64,000 nt of DNA. Source: Citrus sinensis. Lineage: Eukaryota; Streptophyta; Magnoliopsida; Sapindales; Rutaceae. Position 1 is the first letter of the stretch. The number at the start of each line of letters is the position of its first letter. A program made the position numbers and the translations under genes. The stretch lies in NCBI RefSeq assembly GCF_022201045.2, contig NC_068557.1, positions 24,963,501-25,027,500 of the forward strand, read 5' to 3'. This document shows, piece after piece, positions 1-12,040 of this stretch. The notes below the pieces were generated by a model. That model worked only from the letters and a program-made list of their open reading frames with translations. It was not told the origin of the DNA and searched no databases.

Positions 1-95
1 CCTTACTGTAAGTAGCTCCAGTGAGTATATATAAGTATTCACATCTCAATGAATAGAAATATGTCCATTTCATCACTCAATTATTTTATTTATAG

Positions 96-2588
96 AAACA
101 CAAGAGTTTCGAATCTTCTTTAATGATCACACTTCCAATGATTTCAACACTCTCTTCAAATCCCTCCCTCCTGAGAGAAACTACTTTGCCGCCAGCGTGC
201 CGGGAGCATTCTATGGGGCCCTTATTTCCCAAGGCATCATTGCATCTGTGAATTCTTCTCATTCTGTGCGATGGCTGTCTAGTGTCCCAAATGAAGTTGA
301 AGGTAAAGGGTCGGCTGCATGGAACAAAGGGAGGATTCTTCATGGTGGAAGCAAAGAAGCAGCTAGGGAGGCTTAAGCATGTCAGCTTTGCTAATGACAC
401 GGAGAAACTGCTGAGAACAAGAGCAATGGACCTTGTTTGTGGAGGTTTCATGGCTCTTCTCCTTCCAAGTATACCAACTGGAGCAAATCCTTCCGAATGT
501 TCTATCATTGCAAGTTTTGAAGTTTTGTGCTCCAGCCTTATGGATCTCGTTAAGAGCGTAAGCTTATACACATTCCACATACTCTATATATATGTGTGTC
601 CGAGCGCTTGTTATAAACTTATGGTTAATGTTATACTCACGTAGTTTCTAAGTGAAAAGAAATCTTGTGATATCATATTGACAATGTAATATTATATTAC
701 ATTAATGATGAAAAATATTAAATTCAACTAACATTTAACTCATGATATGTGATGATTGGTGATCGCTAAGGATATAAACTATGTATAATTGGGTCATGCT
801 AAGTTACATTATATGTAACTTATATCAATCAATGAGTTACATCCAGGGTGGATATGGGTTGATTTGGGTTGAGTTTTAAGTCAATCAAAACCAAACCATA
901 AAAATTTGGGTTCAACCCAAACCAATTCAAATATTTTTAACCCAACTCAATCCAACTCATTTAAGTTTGGTTTGGGTTTGGTTTGAATTTTATAATTAAA
1001 ATATTTTTATTTTAATAAATTTAATTATATCAAATTATAATAATTATTAATTAATATTAAAATACAAAAAAATGTAGTGGATAAAAATTATGAATAATGG
1101 ATTTTACAATAACTTTGTTCTTAAGTATTAACAATATTACAACATAAATTCTAACAATGTCAATACAAATTAAAGTAAGATAAGATATCCAACTCAAGTA
1201 TCAAAGCAATCCATCAAAATTAAATTATTTAAATTTTATAAATTTAAATCTTTTGAGAAATAAATCAAAAATTTATTAAAATTAGAAAAAAAACACCAAA
1301 ATTTTAAATGCAGTAAGAAAAATTAGACATGAAATCTAATTAGGTTTAAATTTAATTAAAAAATAACAATAGAATCATATTTTATTTGTTAAAATCTTAT
1401 AATTAATTACATTTTAAATTTTAGTAAGTTACAATACAAATAGGATTATAAAATTATATTAGAGGATTTCATAAAAATATTGTTTGAGTAATTTATTAAA
1501 ATGTTAATTTAGTCTTTTGACTCAAGTTGAGAATGCAAAAAATTGTTATATAATAGTGTACTGTACAACCAATTGCATATGTATTTGCTCACTTCTATTA
1601 TTATTATATAATAATAATTAGTAGTAGTATAGTTACTATATAATAATTATTATTAGTAGTGTAATTATTATATAATAATAATTTTGATAAAAATTTATTA
1701 TTAAAATATTGATTTAGCCTTTTATTTTGTTTAATTTATTTTTCATTAATATGTTATCTTGAATCTGTTCATGACCCATAGATAAATCATACCAAAACTA
1801 TTGTAAAATGGTTTCTTCCATAAAAACTCAAATTTAACCCATTTTATGATTTATCCAACCCAAAATATTTTTATTTAGTTTGGATTTGGATAAACTCATG
1901 GGTTGTGGGTTTATGCCCGCCCCTAGTTACACCCAATAATTCAAGTATAATTTAATTATTAACATGTCTTGAATTATTGGATGTAACTCTTGAATTGGCT
2001 GTAAGTTGCATAATTAATATAACTTAGCCACACCTTAATTCCTATTAGTTAAATTTTTATTGTCATTGTCAATATAAACGGTATTGCAAGCCCCACTCGG
2101 GCAAGAGTTGTCTCGATCTGATGCCATGTGGAAACTTGTAGGATTAACGCATATTAACAGCTATCTGATGAATTGATTTTAATGTGGTTTCTTTTGTGCC
2201 CGCTGCGTTAGTTTTATGTGCCTCAAACGTGTAAATGTACAGGGACTAGTGGACGAAGCTAAAGAGGAGTCATTCAATCTGCCATTCTTCTTTGCATATC
2301 CAGCACAGGTGGAGTCTTTGATGCAAAGAAATGGTTGCTTTAAACTTGAAAGAATGGAGCAATTCTTACGCCCCTGCCATGGCTGATATAACCAGAGAAA
2401 GCACCTGCAAGTTTGCAGTGCGTAAAAGAGCTGGTTTCGAAAGGGTTATTGAACAACATTTTAGACTTGGCTTGACGAGCTCTTCAATTTTCACACACAA
2501 ACTTATCCAATCGGGTCTGTTTTCAGGTTCCAACTACGTTCCCATGTTTGACTTGTTTGTCTTTCTCAACCGCATTGACATTGAATAA
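96..2588 (+). pseudogene. SABATH-family methyltransferase, 3' part, decayed
   Basis: SABATH enzymes transfer a methyl group from S-adenosylmethionine to carboxyl groups of small molecules such as salicylate, jasmonate or loganate. Two exons are visible: 96-557, after a TATAG acceptor, and 2243-2588, joined by a 1.69-kb intron. Exon one encodes family hallmarks including FFNDHTSNDFNTLF, a variant of the VPGSFYGRLFP loop (VPGAFYG), WNKGRI and the VCGGFMALLLPSIP region. Exon two encodes EESFNLPFFFAYPAQVESL and a normal C-terminal end at a TAA. Both exons contain a frame break: near 370-382 the frame shifts between the EAARE and FANDTEKLL segments, and near 2350-2370 between NGCFKLERMEQ and the MADITRES segment. 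With two frameshifts it is a pseudogene unless these are assembly errors. The 5' exons lie outside the window. The exact substrate class cannot be assigned. Confidence 0.85.
844..1925. mobile_element. hAT-like non-autonomous element in SABATH intron
   Basis: The element starts CAGGGTGGATATGGGTTG and ends with the complement of TAGGGGCGGGCATAAACCC. It is flanked by GTTACATC (836-843) and GTTACACC (1926-1933), an 8-bp target duplication with one mismatch, as expected of hAT transposition. Subterminal DNA on both sides is built from repeats of the words GGGTT and TTTGG (complement AACCC and CCAAA). The centre is AT-rich and no transposase frame is present. It lies inside the intron of the SABATH pseudogene. 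Confidence 0.75.
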
Positions 2589-4079
2589 ACCTATTTGATT
2601 TTTTGGCCTCAAAGCCTCAGTTTCATGGAATTCAACCAGCATCTTTATCTTATCAACGTGCACATGTGCTAGCAGCAATCTTCCAATGGTGCTTTACCAC
2701 CATTATCAATAAGTAGTTGAAATGAAAAGAATCGAAATAGGTTAGAACCCGAGAATCAAAATAAAATATTTTTATTAACCATAAAAATTAAAATTAAAAT
2801 AAATTATATTACCATTAATATGTTTACTTTGTTACAGAATTGGAACAAATTATTATAAATTATTAAAATGACCTTAATTAATTATTGTCATTATTTATTA
2901 TAATAATCATATCATTGTTATTATTACCCAAAATAATTAATAATAATAATAATAATAATGCATATCAATTATTATTATTATTACTACTACTATTATTAAA
3001 AAAATGCATATCAATTCATTTGCTCATTCTCATTCTTGTCTCGTCATGAGAATGAAATTTCCATATCACATTCTGAAATTTGTAGAGTTTCACTCAAATT
3101 TTTACTTATTCCTTCATGTTTTTAATAAATAAACACTATTAATAATCCTCATTCCCAAATCCTATTCCTCAATCCCACAAATAAATACACCATAACCTTA
3201 TAACACGTAAATATTTGTTCGGACTATAGATGCATGCTTTGATTCATTTAACAAATTCCGCTTTCCGCACGTGGATTTTGCTGAACAAATGATACAAATA
3301 AAATCGAATTGAAGATAAAAAAAAAAAAAAATCGAATTGAAGATACTTAAAAAAAAATAAAAAAAGGAAAGCATAACAGTAACAGGCATCACAAAAGGTT
3401 GTTGGTGAATTATCGATCACCTACATGATATAGAACAACATTAAAATGTATCCTAAAAGAAGAAGAAAACAAAAGGTGGAAATAAGTTATGAACGAAAAA
3501 CAATGTTATGTAAACATGAAAATAACAGAGCTAAGAAATGGAGAAACGAACCCATGAAATTGCCAAAATCATCAACATAACGTCTTCATTTCACGGTCGG
3601 TGGTAACAGCAATGTAGTAAAATATAAGTTCTTTTAAACATAGTCAAGTGTGCACCTCGTGTATTCAAAAAAAAAAAAAAAAAAGTGTGCGCCTCGTATT
3701 TCTCAACTCTTGAAGTACCCAAACAATAATAACCCCTTATTTTAGGTACTCAAATGACAAATCTACCCTAATAACAGATCAAATCATTGCTTAACAGCTT
3801 AACTTTCCAAATAACAACAACAACAACAATAATAATAATTGGACAAAATCTATACCGTCAAATAAAGGACATTATTTATTAATTAGACCAAATCTATATC
3901 AAGCATATTTCTCAATCTATAAAATCTTCAGGCTACACAGAAAACTTTGGTCCGAAATTCAACGAATGAAAATAAATACAAGCAAGATCTAACTAAATCG
4001 AATCATTCCACTGTCAGCTGGAACTAAGTACAGATTGTAAATAAACATTATATAGCAGAAAAAAATAGAAACTACCTGA
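2589..4079. other. AT-rich intergenic DNA plus ALIX 3' UTR
   Basis: No coding signal was found. The stretch contains AAT/TTA microsatellites near 2938-3000, poly-A tracts near 3319-3332 and 3667-3682, and from about 3960 probably the 3' UTR of the minus-strand ALIX gene. The SABATH pseudogene ends at 2588, so the two genes are tail to tail. Confidence 0.6.
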
Positions 4080-7000
4080 TCATTGCTTATAGTAGCTACT
4101 TTGGTTGGGATAAGTATATGGAGCTGGAGCGGCATAAGGAGGCCGAGGAAAAGATCCAGGTTGTTGTCCATGGGCATTGTAGTATGGGCCCCGCCATCCT
4201 GGGTAGGCAGGTTGTCCATACTCATGGCTTGGTGGGAGTGGCTGTTGTTGGGCTTGCGGAGGAGGGTAAGGAGCACCAGGCACAGGGGCTGGCTGGTAAG
4301 GATGCAACGGCTGTGGGTTGCCATAGGGGGGAGGAGGGTGACCATAACCAGGCACCATTGGCTGCTCCGGAGGTCGGTAGTAAGGAGTTTGGGGATGAGG
4401 TTGAGGTGAATTCTGGGGATCTCTTTGCTGTGGTGCACTGGTTCTCGGAGTTTGGTGAGGTTGTCCAACTGTAGGATAGCTGCCATCATACGAACCCGAG
4501 GTTTTACGATCCTGAAAATTAAGACCTGCCATCTGTCTCTGTACATCTTCAATCATTTCTCGGCACTGGATGTTTCTGGTCATCACAAAGTCACTGCATT
4601 GCTGCTTGATATTTGTGATTGCATCCTGTTTTAGCAGATATAGACATTTTAAATATCCACCATACTCATGATGGTTTCATGTAACAGCCACTCACTCTCT
4701 AAGATGGCTAAAAAGAAGTTGAATAAACGGTATGCTGCAGATGAGAAATTTCTTACCTGAAGAGTAACATAAAACTTCAACCCCTCATTAATGTTTTCTT
4801 TAATTTCTCGATACTTAGCTATGGCAGCTTGAATTTGCTTATAACACTTCTCTCGAGATGCTGAGACAGAGAAACCAGAATGAATAAAATCAAAAGAAAA
4901 GAAAATTAATAGTAGACAAAAGCACAAATGCAGCACATAAGCGGGGACAAAAAATAAATAAATAAAAAGCAGCCTCATCTATTGATCAAAATATAAAGAC
5001 CACCCAAGCTTATCATTGAAACTCAGACATTTAAGAAATGGTGATGTAGTCATTTTGACCACAATGCTAAGAAACATTTCCATTCAAGCATATTTTAGAC
5101 CAGTTAAACCAGAAGAAAAGGTAACCTACCTCTGTAGTCTTCAAGATTAAAGATGGCAGAGAACTCTTCATTTTGAGCCTGTCAAAGAATATAACAGAGA
5201 GCATTTATTTACATGCATTAATTCCAGAAATTAGCACTTCAAATGTGTAACAGACGGAAAGCCAAGAGAAGAACATAAGAAGTAAAGAATACCATGCAGT
5301 TGATCGAGGATGATTTAATTCTTAAGATACAAATAAAGAAGCAAAATTTCTATTGACTAAGATTACATATTTCTCTGAACAAAAAAACTACACCAGAGAA
5401 AAGCTGGCACAAGCTTTAACAGTGGTTATATATCACCTTCGCCAACCATGTGCTTTTCTTTTCCTCTTGCCTTTTCAGGCCTAATTCATATTTAAGGCAC
5501 CATCTAACCACTTTACTACCTGTCCATGACCTCGGGAATTCGGTAACAAAAAGCAACTTTAATCCTTAAGTTGAAATGAATGTGACATAATAGTGACAAC
5601 AGACATAATATCTTCAATTCTTAGCAAACATTTTCTAGCAGCCATTTCCTTTAAACTAGAAGGCACTGATAAACACAAAAACATCAAAAGTACAAAACTA
5701 ACGAAAATATGAAGCAAAAGAGGCAAAGAAATTTTAAAAAGACAAGATAGGAGAGAGAAACAGACCTGAATTTGCATCAGCAATTGTTCCTGTGCCTCGA
5801 TATTTTGGGCAATTTCTTCACAAATGTGATCATATTTTGATATCTCCTTCCTGAAGAGATCCTCATATGATCCAACAGAGGTCATCAACTTTGGTAGAAT
5901 GTCATCCTGAAGCCATTTATACAAATAATAATAATAATAATAATAATAATAAGTAAATAAATAAACTAAGCCAAGTGTACACTAAGTGCAAATTCAGCAG
6001 CATAAAAATTGCCAAACAAAAGAATTCCCAAACCAGTAATAATATCCATGGTATGTTCAATTTCAACCATTCACAGGGATAAATTAGAAAGTAAAAGGAA
6101 AAAACTTCCAACATGTAAAACAGAAATAAACAAGAAGCTTAGTATCCAAATTTCAACCCAATCCGTAGTTGATAATCAACACAACTCCCACATTTATCTA
6201 TAAATAGTAGATCTGATTGTATTAGTGCCTATAACATATTTATTCCATTAAACAAACAAACCTTTCTTTTCATCTCTTTGAGCATGTCTTCAAGACCTGC
6301 CCTTTGAGCACCAAGAGTCTCCAATTGCCTCTGCACAGATAAGTCGGCAATTATTAAAAATAGTACTTGCACATTGTTTTAGTGAGCATATAATTAATTC
6401 TACATTTTACCTTGCTTCTAAAGACTTAAAAAAAATTTATGATCCTAGATAGCATTAAATAAAGGAAAAAGATCCAGCTAGTAGAGATTCCATAATGCGG
6501 TAATGGATGCGTTGTAATAACAAAACCCACTCCCCCAACACCCAAATAACCCGTCCAATCATCTTTTTAGTTTTAGATTTACTCCACTTTGCCCTATAAT
6601 ATCACTAGGTTTAATTAGTCTATGAAGGGAAAAAGGCATAAATATGTGATGTTCACTATTGTGATGATAGGACAAATAACAGACTTCACAACAAAAACTT
6701 CAACAACCAGAAGAGAAAAGGAGGAGGGGGGGGGGTGGAGGACGAGGAAAATCAAGCATGGTCCTAAAAGTTGATCGCAGCGAACACGAGACCTAGACAT
6801 CCTTCACTGATACTGGAATAAGAAAAATGGTTTCTACAATCAAGATGGATGTCTGCTATAATCAACAATTGTTTTTCTTATTTTCCTTATTTCTTCTACT
6901 CCTTTTTTTCCTTGGGAGTGAGAGATGGAGGGGAAAGCAATTAACAAAATATAAATATTGACAGGCCATAAAAGACTAACAAAAAATGCAGAAAGCTCAA

Positions 7001-9910
7001 CATGGAAAGAAGAATTTACCAAGCTTTGCTTCAGAGCCCCAACAATAGCATCCTCAGTGGCATCCAAAGACATTATTGGCCTAGCCAAAGTAGGAAGGGC
7101 CGATTCTATCTAATAAGAGCAAAATACAGATGAGTTATAACACATGCATTACCCCCACAGGCAAGGAAAAGCGATTATTTAAATTACAAACCTAAAGAAA
7201 ATTTCCAAATCGACAGGTCAACTTGAAAATAGATGATAAAGAAAAATAGCAACAAATAATGGCAAAAGCTAAAGCATATAATGTGTGAATGAGAACAAAC
7301 TAAATCAACAAAATCATAGATCTCATTCACCACCATTGTAGAAAGAATCTTCATACCATGCAAATTCCATCTTATTCAGTTAACCTCTACAAAAAATGTG
7401 AAAAGCCAAGGAACCAAGAGACCTAAGAAACACATATAAACTGAAGTTAAAAGGCTGAAAACACATACGGGACGGCGATCAAGGATTGACATGAGTGCAG
7501 AATGATCTCTCACTGAACGCTCAATTCGGGCATCACTTTCGGCGGCTTGCTTTAAGTTTCCAGCAAATCTGTTTAACCTATCTTGCAAGTTCTTTGTTAG
7601 AGTGCTGGACTGTGGCCTAGTCCATCGAGTTCCAAATTGGCTTCTAAATTGAGCATCTTCTGTTGCTTCTTTCTGCAAAAGTTCCTCAGTCTGCACCAGC
7701 AATTCCTGGTTCACCCTCCTCAGATCCCTAAGTTGCTGTAGCTCAGCTTCCAAAGCAGCCGGACCACCGCTGATCTGCACTGCTTCCACTTCCTCTTTAA
7801 GATCCGCAGGAAGAGTCATATTCCCCTCCAAAGCAAGAATAGAATCTGGTAGGTCCATTTCCTTGAGCCTCACTCGGGTTAGTTCACTTCCTTGCTGCAA
7901 TTTTTCAGCTTGTGTTCTGATGACATCATCAACCATTTCAGTGTACCTGGAAAGTGCTTTTGCACTACTATCTGGAACAAGACTTGCAAACATCTTCTCC
8001 TTGCTTGCATCCAGTACCTCATTCATTGCCATTGGCTTAACCATGGAAAATGCTGGCAGAGGTGGTAAGGAACTGGGAGAAGGAACCCTCATGAGGTAAA
8101 CTCTATCATTTTCCTTCACAGCCCTATCAAGGTTGCGATTAAGATTGGCCTCCAACTTGGAAATTGCATCCAAAAGCTGGGCTGCAGCACCTTTAGGGGA
8201 TTTCTTTGCCTCAGTTAAAGCACTAATCCCACTCTTCAACCGTGCAATTTCTTCTGCTATCTCTTCTTTCTCATGCAGCTCTAAACTATACCTATAGCAA
8301 GCCTCAGCATAGAACAGAGCAGCCTTAAGCTGCACGTGAGTTACCCAGGCCTTGTCAAAGTGATCCTTTAGTGGTGCAACAGTCAATGCCCCTAAAGCTT
8401 CCTCATAGTATAATCCAACCTGTAATAACACCCATCATTACGCAAGTTAAACAAGTGATTGCCCGTTACATTTGAGTTTAAAAAAAAAAAAAAGTTGATA
8501 TGGATATATGTTCTTTTTTTTTTATTATATATTTAACACACGAACAACAGTGAGGCTTGAAACCAGGATCTAAGGATAGGAAGGCTGCTTCTTACCACTG
8601 AATCTAGATCCTTGGCCTCGCATGGATATTGTTATGATTCAAAACAATCCAAAATTTTAAAAGTAGTTCCAATGCATCTATGAATATGGTCTGCTAATCG
8701 TGGATTTTTCACAAATGATATGTATCAAGTGATCACCTAAAACACACATTTTAGAAGTTATGCACTAGAAAGTTCATAAAATCTACAATCTTAACAAAAT
8801 CAAAATACAATAAGCTCAACACTACATTTAGCAGCCTTTATACAAGTTTTCACTTCTTATATCATCAAGTGTACCAACAAAATCCAGTAAAATTTCTAAT
8901 CTAATCCCTAAAACTTACCCAGCCTCACTTGCATATCTTATTCCAGCTCAACAAATAGTTTCACAACCCATAGATAACACACAGCACCTCAATTACATCA
9001 ATCACTAAAATGCACGTATGTTTGATTGAGAAGTTGTGAAACCACAGCTAAAGCGGAATGAAACCACTAGCTGTTCTGTACAAATAGTAGCATCCACATA
9101 CATATAGCATTAAAACTTACAGAATCACTTACTCTCTAAGTGCGATTGAGTGGGCGATTGGAAAACATTAGTAGTACAAACAACAATTACAAAACATAAC
9201 CTCAGCAATCGTTAAAGACTCACTTGTCTAGATATTTTAGCACAAACACCAGGCGTGCTTCCTTTAGCAATCGTATTCTCAAAAACGCACTCTTGAGCCT
9301 GTGCCAGCATCAACCTTTCCAACATTCCAGCACATTCAACACTAATATCCACAGTCGTTGAGCTCCCAACACTCGCCTTCGTCGCCGCATTATCCCTCAA
9401 ATATGCAAACGCACCAGCTGCTGCAATAAACGAGTGGGACGCCAGCCGCCGCCCCTCCACCGTCGTCCGATCACACGACAACCCTATCTGACTATAAACA
9501 GCGCCCAAATTAAAAAGCACCGCCGCCTTCTCCAAATGTATGTTCTGCTGACTCGCCTTCTGCTTCTGCTTAAACGCATCGAACCACAAAAACGTGACCG
9601 TATTAATGTGGTCTTTGTCGGGGGAGATAGGGAACCGAGTTTCGATCAAGCAAAGGGCTTTAAAGTAATTTTGTAGCAAGTCGCGGCGCGTGCTCGGGGT
9701 AGGGTCGGGCACCCGCTCCACGTCAGATCGAAGTTGTTTAACGGTTTCGAGATCGTCTTCGAGATTGAAGGCCTCGCGTTCTGAGTACGTGAGAGAGATG
9801 TAATTTCGCAATGGACGGTAAAGATCGATTGATGAGGTTTTCTTCTCGTAGATTGCGAGCATGATGTTTGTTGTAGCAGCCACCGATGATGACGACGGGG
9901 ATGCCGCCAT
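4080..9910 (-). CDS. ALIX: ALIX/BRO1-domain vacuolar sorting protein
   Basis: This is an ESCRT-associated adaptor that acts on endosomes in multivesicular-body sorting of membrane proteins to the vacuole. It binds ESCRT-III (SNF7) through its Bro1 domain. There are eight coding exons, listed 5' to 3' on the minus strand: 9910-9224, 8419-7469, 7109-7020, 6330-6262, 5906-5766, 5178-5130, 4860-4757 and 4625-4080. All joins keep frame and give 878 aa, close to the roughly 850 aa of plant ALIX as I recall it. The Bro1 domain covers about residues 10-400 (MLAIYEKKTSSIDLYRPLRNYI at the start, LGLYYEEA-type helices across the exon 1-2 join). A coiled-coil V domain spans about 400-720. The last 130 residues are a Pro/Tyr/Gln-rich tail with many YP and PPxY-like words, typical of ALIX. 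Intron 1 (804 bp) carries a SINE. The gene shares a divergent promoter with the gene starting near 10.4 kb. Confidence 0.93.
5925..5951. repeat. (AAT)n microsatellite in an ALIX intron
   Basis: An uninterrupted ATA/AAT trinucleotide run lies just upstream of exon 5 of the ALIX gene, in the polypyrimidine side of the intron as read on the minus strand. It is likely to be length-polymorphic. Confidence 0.85.
8508..8621 (-). mobile_element. tRNA-derived SINE in ALIX intron 1
   Basis: Read on the minus strand it has an A box (TCTAGATTCAGTGGTA), about 35 bases later a B box (GGTTTCAAGCC), and an A-rich tail. The 8-bp duplication ATGGATAT flanks it (8500-8507 and 8622-8629), which supports retroposition. 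At about 114 bp it is a short SINE. It lies in the same orientation as the host gene. Confidence 0.65.
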
Positions 9911-10370
9911 GATTGCAGTGATTAACGGTGACGATCAGGAGATCAGGAGAGAATTTGATTTCTTTAAATGATTGGTGAAGTTAACGAAGGAAAACAAAGG
10001 TGACGAATTTGAGCGTATCGCGTGACGCGTATTGACCTGAGTTTTTTTTTTCCTTCTTAGCGAAGGAAAATAAAATTTACATAGCCCCACTGAGAAGACG
10101 GGTTATGTGGACTTGAGCCTTTAATGTGCTTAATGGGCTTTTATTTGGACCGATTGTCACAGACAGCCCAGGAAACGACGCCATAATGAGCGAACAACGC
10201 GATCAAGCACGTACTGGACACGCGCCAACAAGCACATGACAGCACGTCATGTGCGCGTGCAGTCTTCAGACTTCAGAAAGAAAAAGAATTTATAAATAAT
10301 TTAGAAAAAATGCAATAGACGTTTCTCGAACGGAGTGTACAACCTGAAAGGAAAAGTCAGGCCCTAGTTT
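9911..10370. promoter_or_regulatory. Shared divergent promoter, ALIX / Lys-Ser-rich protein
   Basis: Fewer than 500 bp separate the ALIX start codon (-) from the probable transcript start of the plus-strand gene near 10.37 kb. Two site-II-like TGGGCY words are present: TGGGCTTTT near 10134 and the complementary AGCCCA near 10166. These are common in promoters of plant housekeeping genes. CT-rich leader sequence (about 10400-10430) follows. The exact transcription starts are not visible. Confidence 0.45.
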
Positions 10371-12040
10371 TTTAAGCAAGGGAGCTCTGAAATTTTGAGA
10401 TCTCTCTCGCTCTTGCTCTCTCTCATAGATCTTGAGCTCAGGTATCAAGTCTTGTTTTTGTTGATCTTTTTTTTTATATATATATAATGCTTTCAGTGTG
10501 AATGTGATTTGTAATGATTGTATTTTTTAATGTTCATTGACTTTATCTAGGGTTTTTCAGTGAACAAATTTCCTACTTCTTGGGCTCTATTTTAAACATT
10601 AATTGTAGTCTATGGTTTCTTGGATCAAGGGTTGGTGGATATAGACTTTTCTAAGGGTACAAATCTTTGCTTTAGTTTGCTGTAACTGTTGTTTAATGGT
10701 AAGATATGTTTATTAGTTTGTTGGGTTTTAACTTCAGTTGCTTTAACCTCCTAGGGTTTTTCACGTTCATGGGTTTTTGAAGACAATTCTAAGTTTGTTA
10801 AAACTGTTGTATTATACAGCTGGATTTGTTACGTGATATGATTTCAATTAGTTTTAGACCATTGGGCTTGTTCTAGTTTGATTTCTGATCATGGGTTTTT
10901 ACTAACAAGACTGTTGCTTTTAGTTTAATGTATGTGTGTTTTGCAAATATTTTGCTTCAATTTTTCATGACTGTTATTTTGCATTTAGATTTCCTGTATT
11001 ATCAAAATTTGGTTTTAGGCATTTTCACAGGCCAGGTTTATGATTCTGATACGTGACCAAGTAATGTTTTTGTTTCTTGTTTATAGTTTTGTGAAATTGG
11101 TCTGAAAGGGACTCCTGGTTTTTGGCTTTTGAAAGCAGCCTTTTGTCTGGGTAATTTGCCACTTTTGCATATAAGGTAAGAAAGTTAAAATTAATTCTTT
11201 TTTTTTTTCTAATCATATAGTTTTATAACATCCTTGTTTTGCTATATTGGGCTAAGTAATTCTGTGAAAGTTATTGATTTGCGTGTTATATGTGAATTAT
11301 TAGATGAGTGTATGTTCCTTTTGTGATTGTTATATAATGTGAAACACTTTCTTTTGTAGTGAACAATTTATAATGCCTTAATTCTTTTAGGATATACATG
11401 ATCCAAATTTCTGAGTTGAAATCCATTGAGTCTTTTAAAATTTCATCCATAGATTGTAGGAGCTGGTGATTTTACTTTTTAGCACGTTCTTTACTGAAAT
11501 TGACTTTTCGTGGTCTTTAAATTGGAGACTGTCCTTAACTCTAAGCTGGATTTGATCACTGAAACTTCAGGTTTGATTTAGGTGGTAGTTAAACTTGATG
11601 GTGCTTTTGGTATGTCAGAGGATCCAGTATGTTCTGAGAAAGTAAATAATGGGTACTTTAACTAAGTTGATGTAAAAGACCATCATCTACTTGTTTAATG
11701 GCTGTCTTATTTGGCTCTATTCTATGTGGGTGTAATTTGTAAATCTTTCTGTTGTCATACTCTTTGTAGGCATACCTTATAAATTGTTTTTTATTATGTA
11801 CCATGGTATTGATTCATGCTTCATCGCAAGGTTGTTTCGATACTAGTAGATCATGTTTCTCCCATGTGTGTATGGAAAACTGAATACACGTGCCCCTCTT
11901 ATTAATTATATGCAACTGCCTATTTTATGAAGCTCTTCTTTGATTATGGAGGAACTAACATTGTTTTTTCTCTTCTGTGAGATGTCCATTTGGCCATCAT
12001 CATACCATAATGCAGGTTTTGAGCTGGTTTTTGTATATAA
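10371..12040 (+). other. Intron-bearing 5' leader of the Lys/Ser-rich gene
   Basis: A probable non-coding first exon ends at 10441 (CTCAG before GTATCA), and the last leader exon begins at 12016 after TAATGCAG. The intervening 1.57 kb is T-rich, as plant leader introns usually are. A possible extra or alternative leader exon lies at 11031-11175, between a TTTTCACAG acceptor and an ATAAG/GTAAG donor. No long coding frame exists here. Confidence 0.5.

Noticed and set aside
4083-4474. Open frames on the plus strand opposite the ALIX C-terminal exon
   Set aside because: They are shadows of the Pro/Gln/Tyr-rich coding tail on the minus strand. The minus frame continues the ALIX domain chain and splices in phase.
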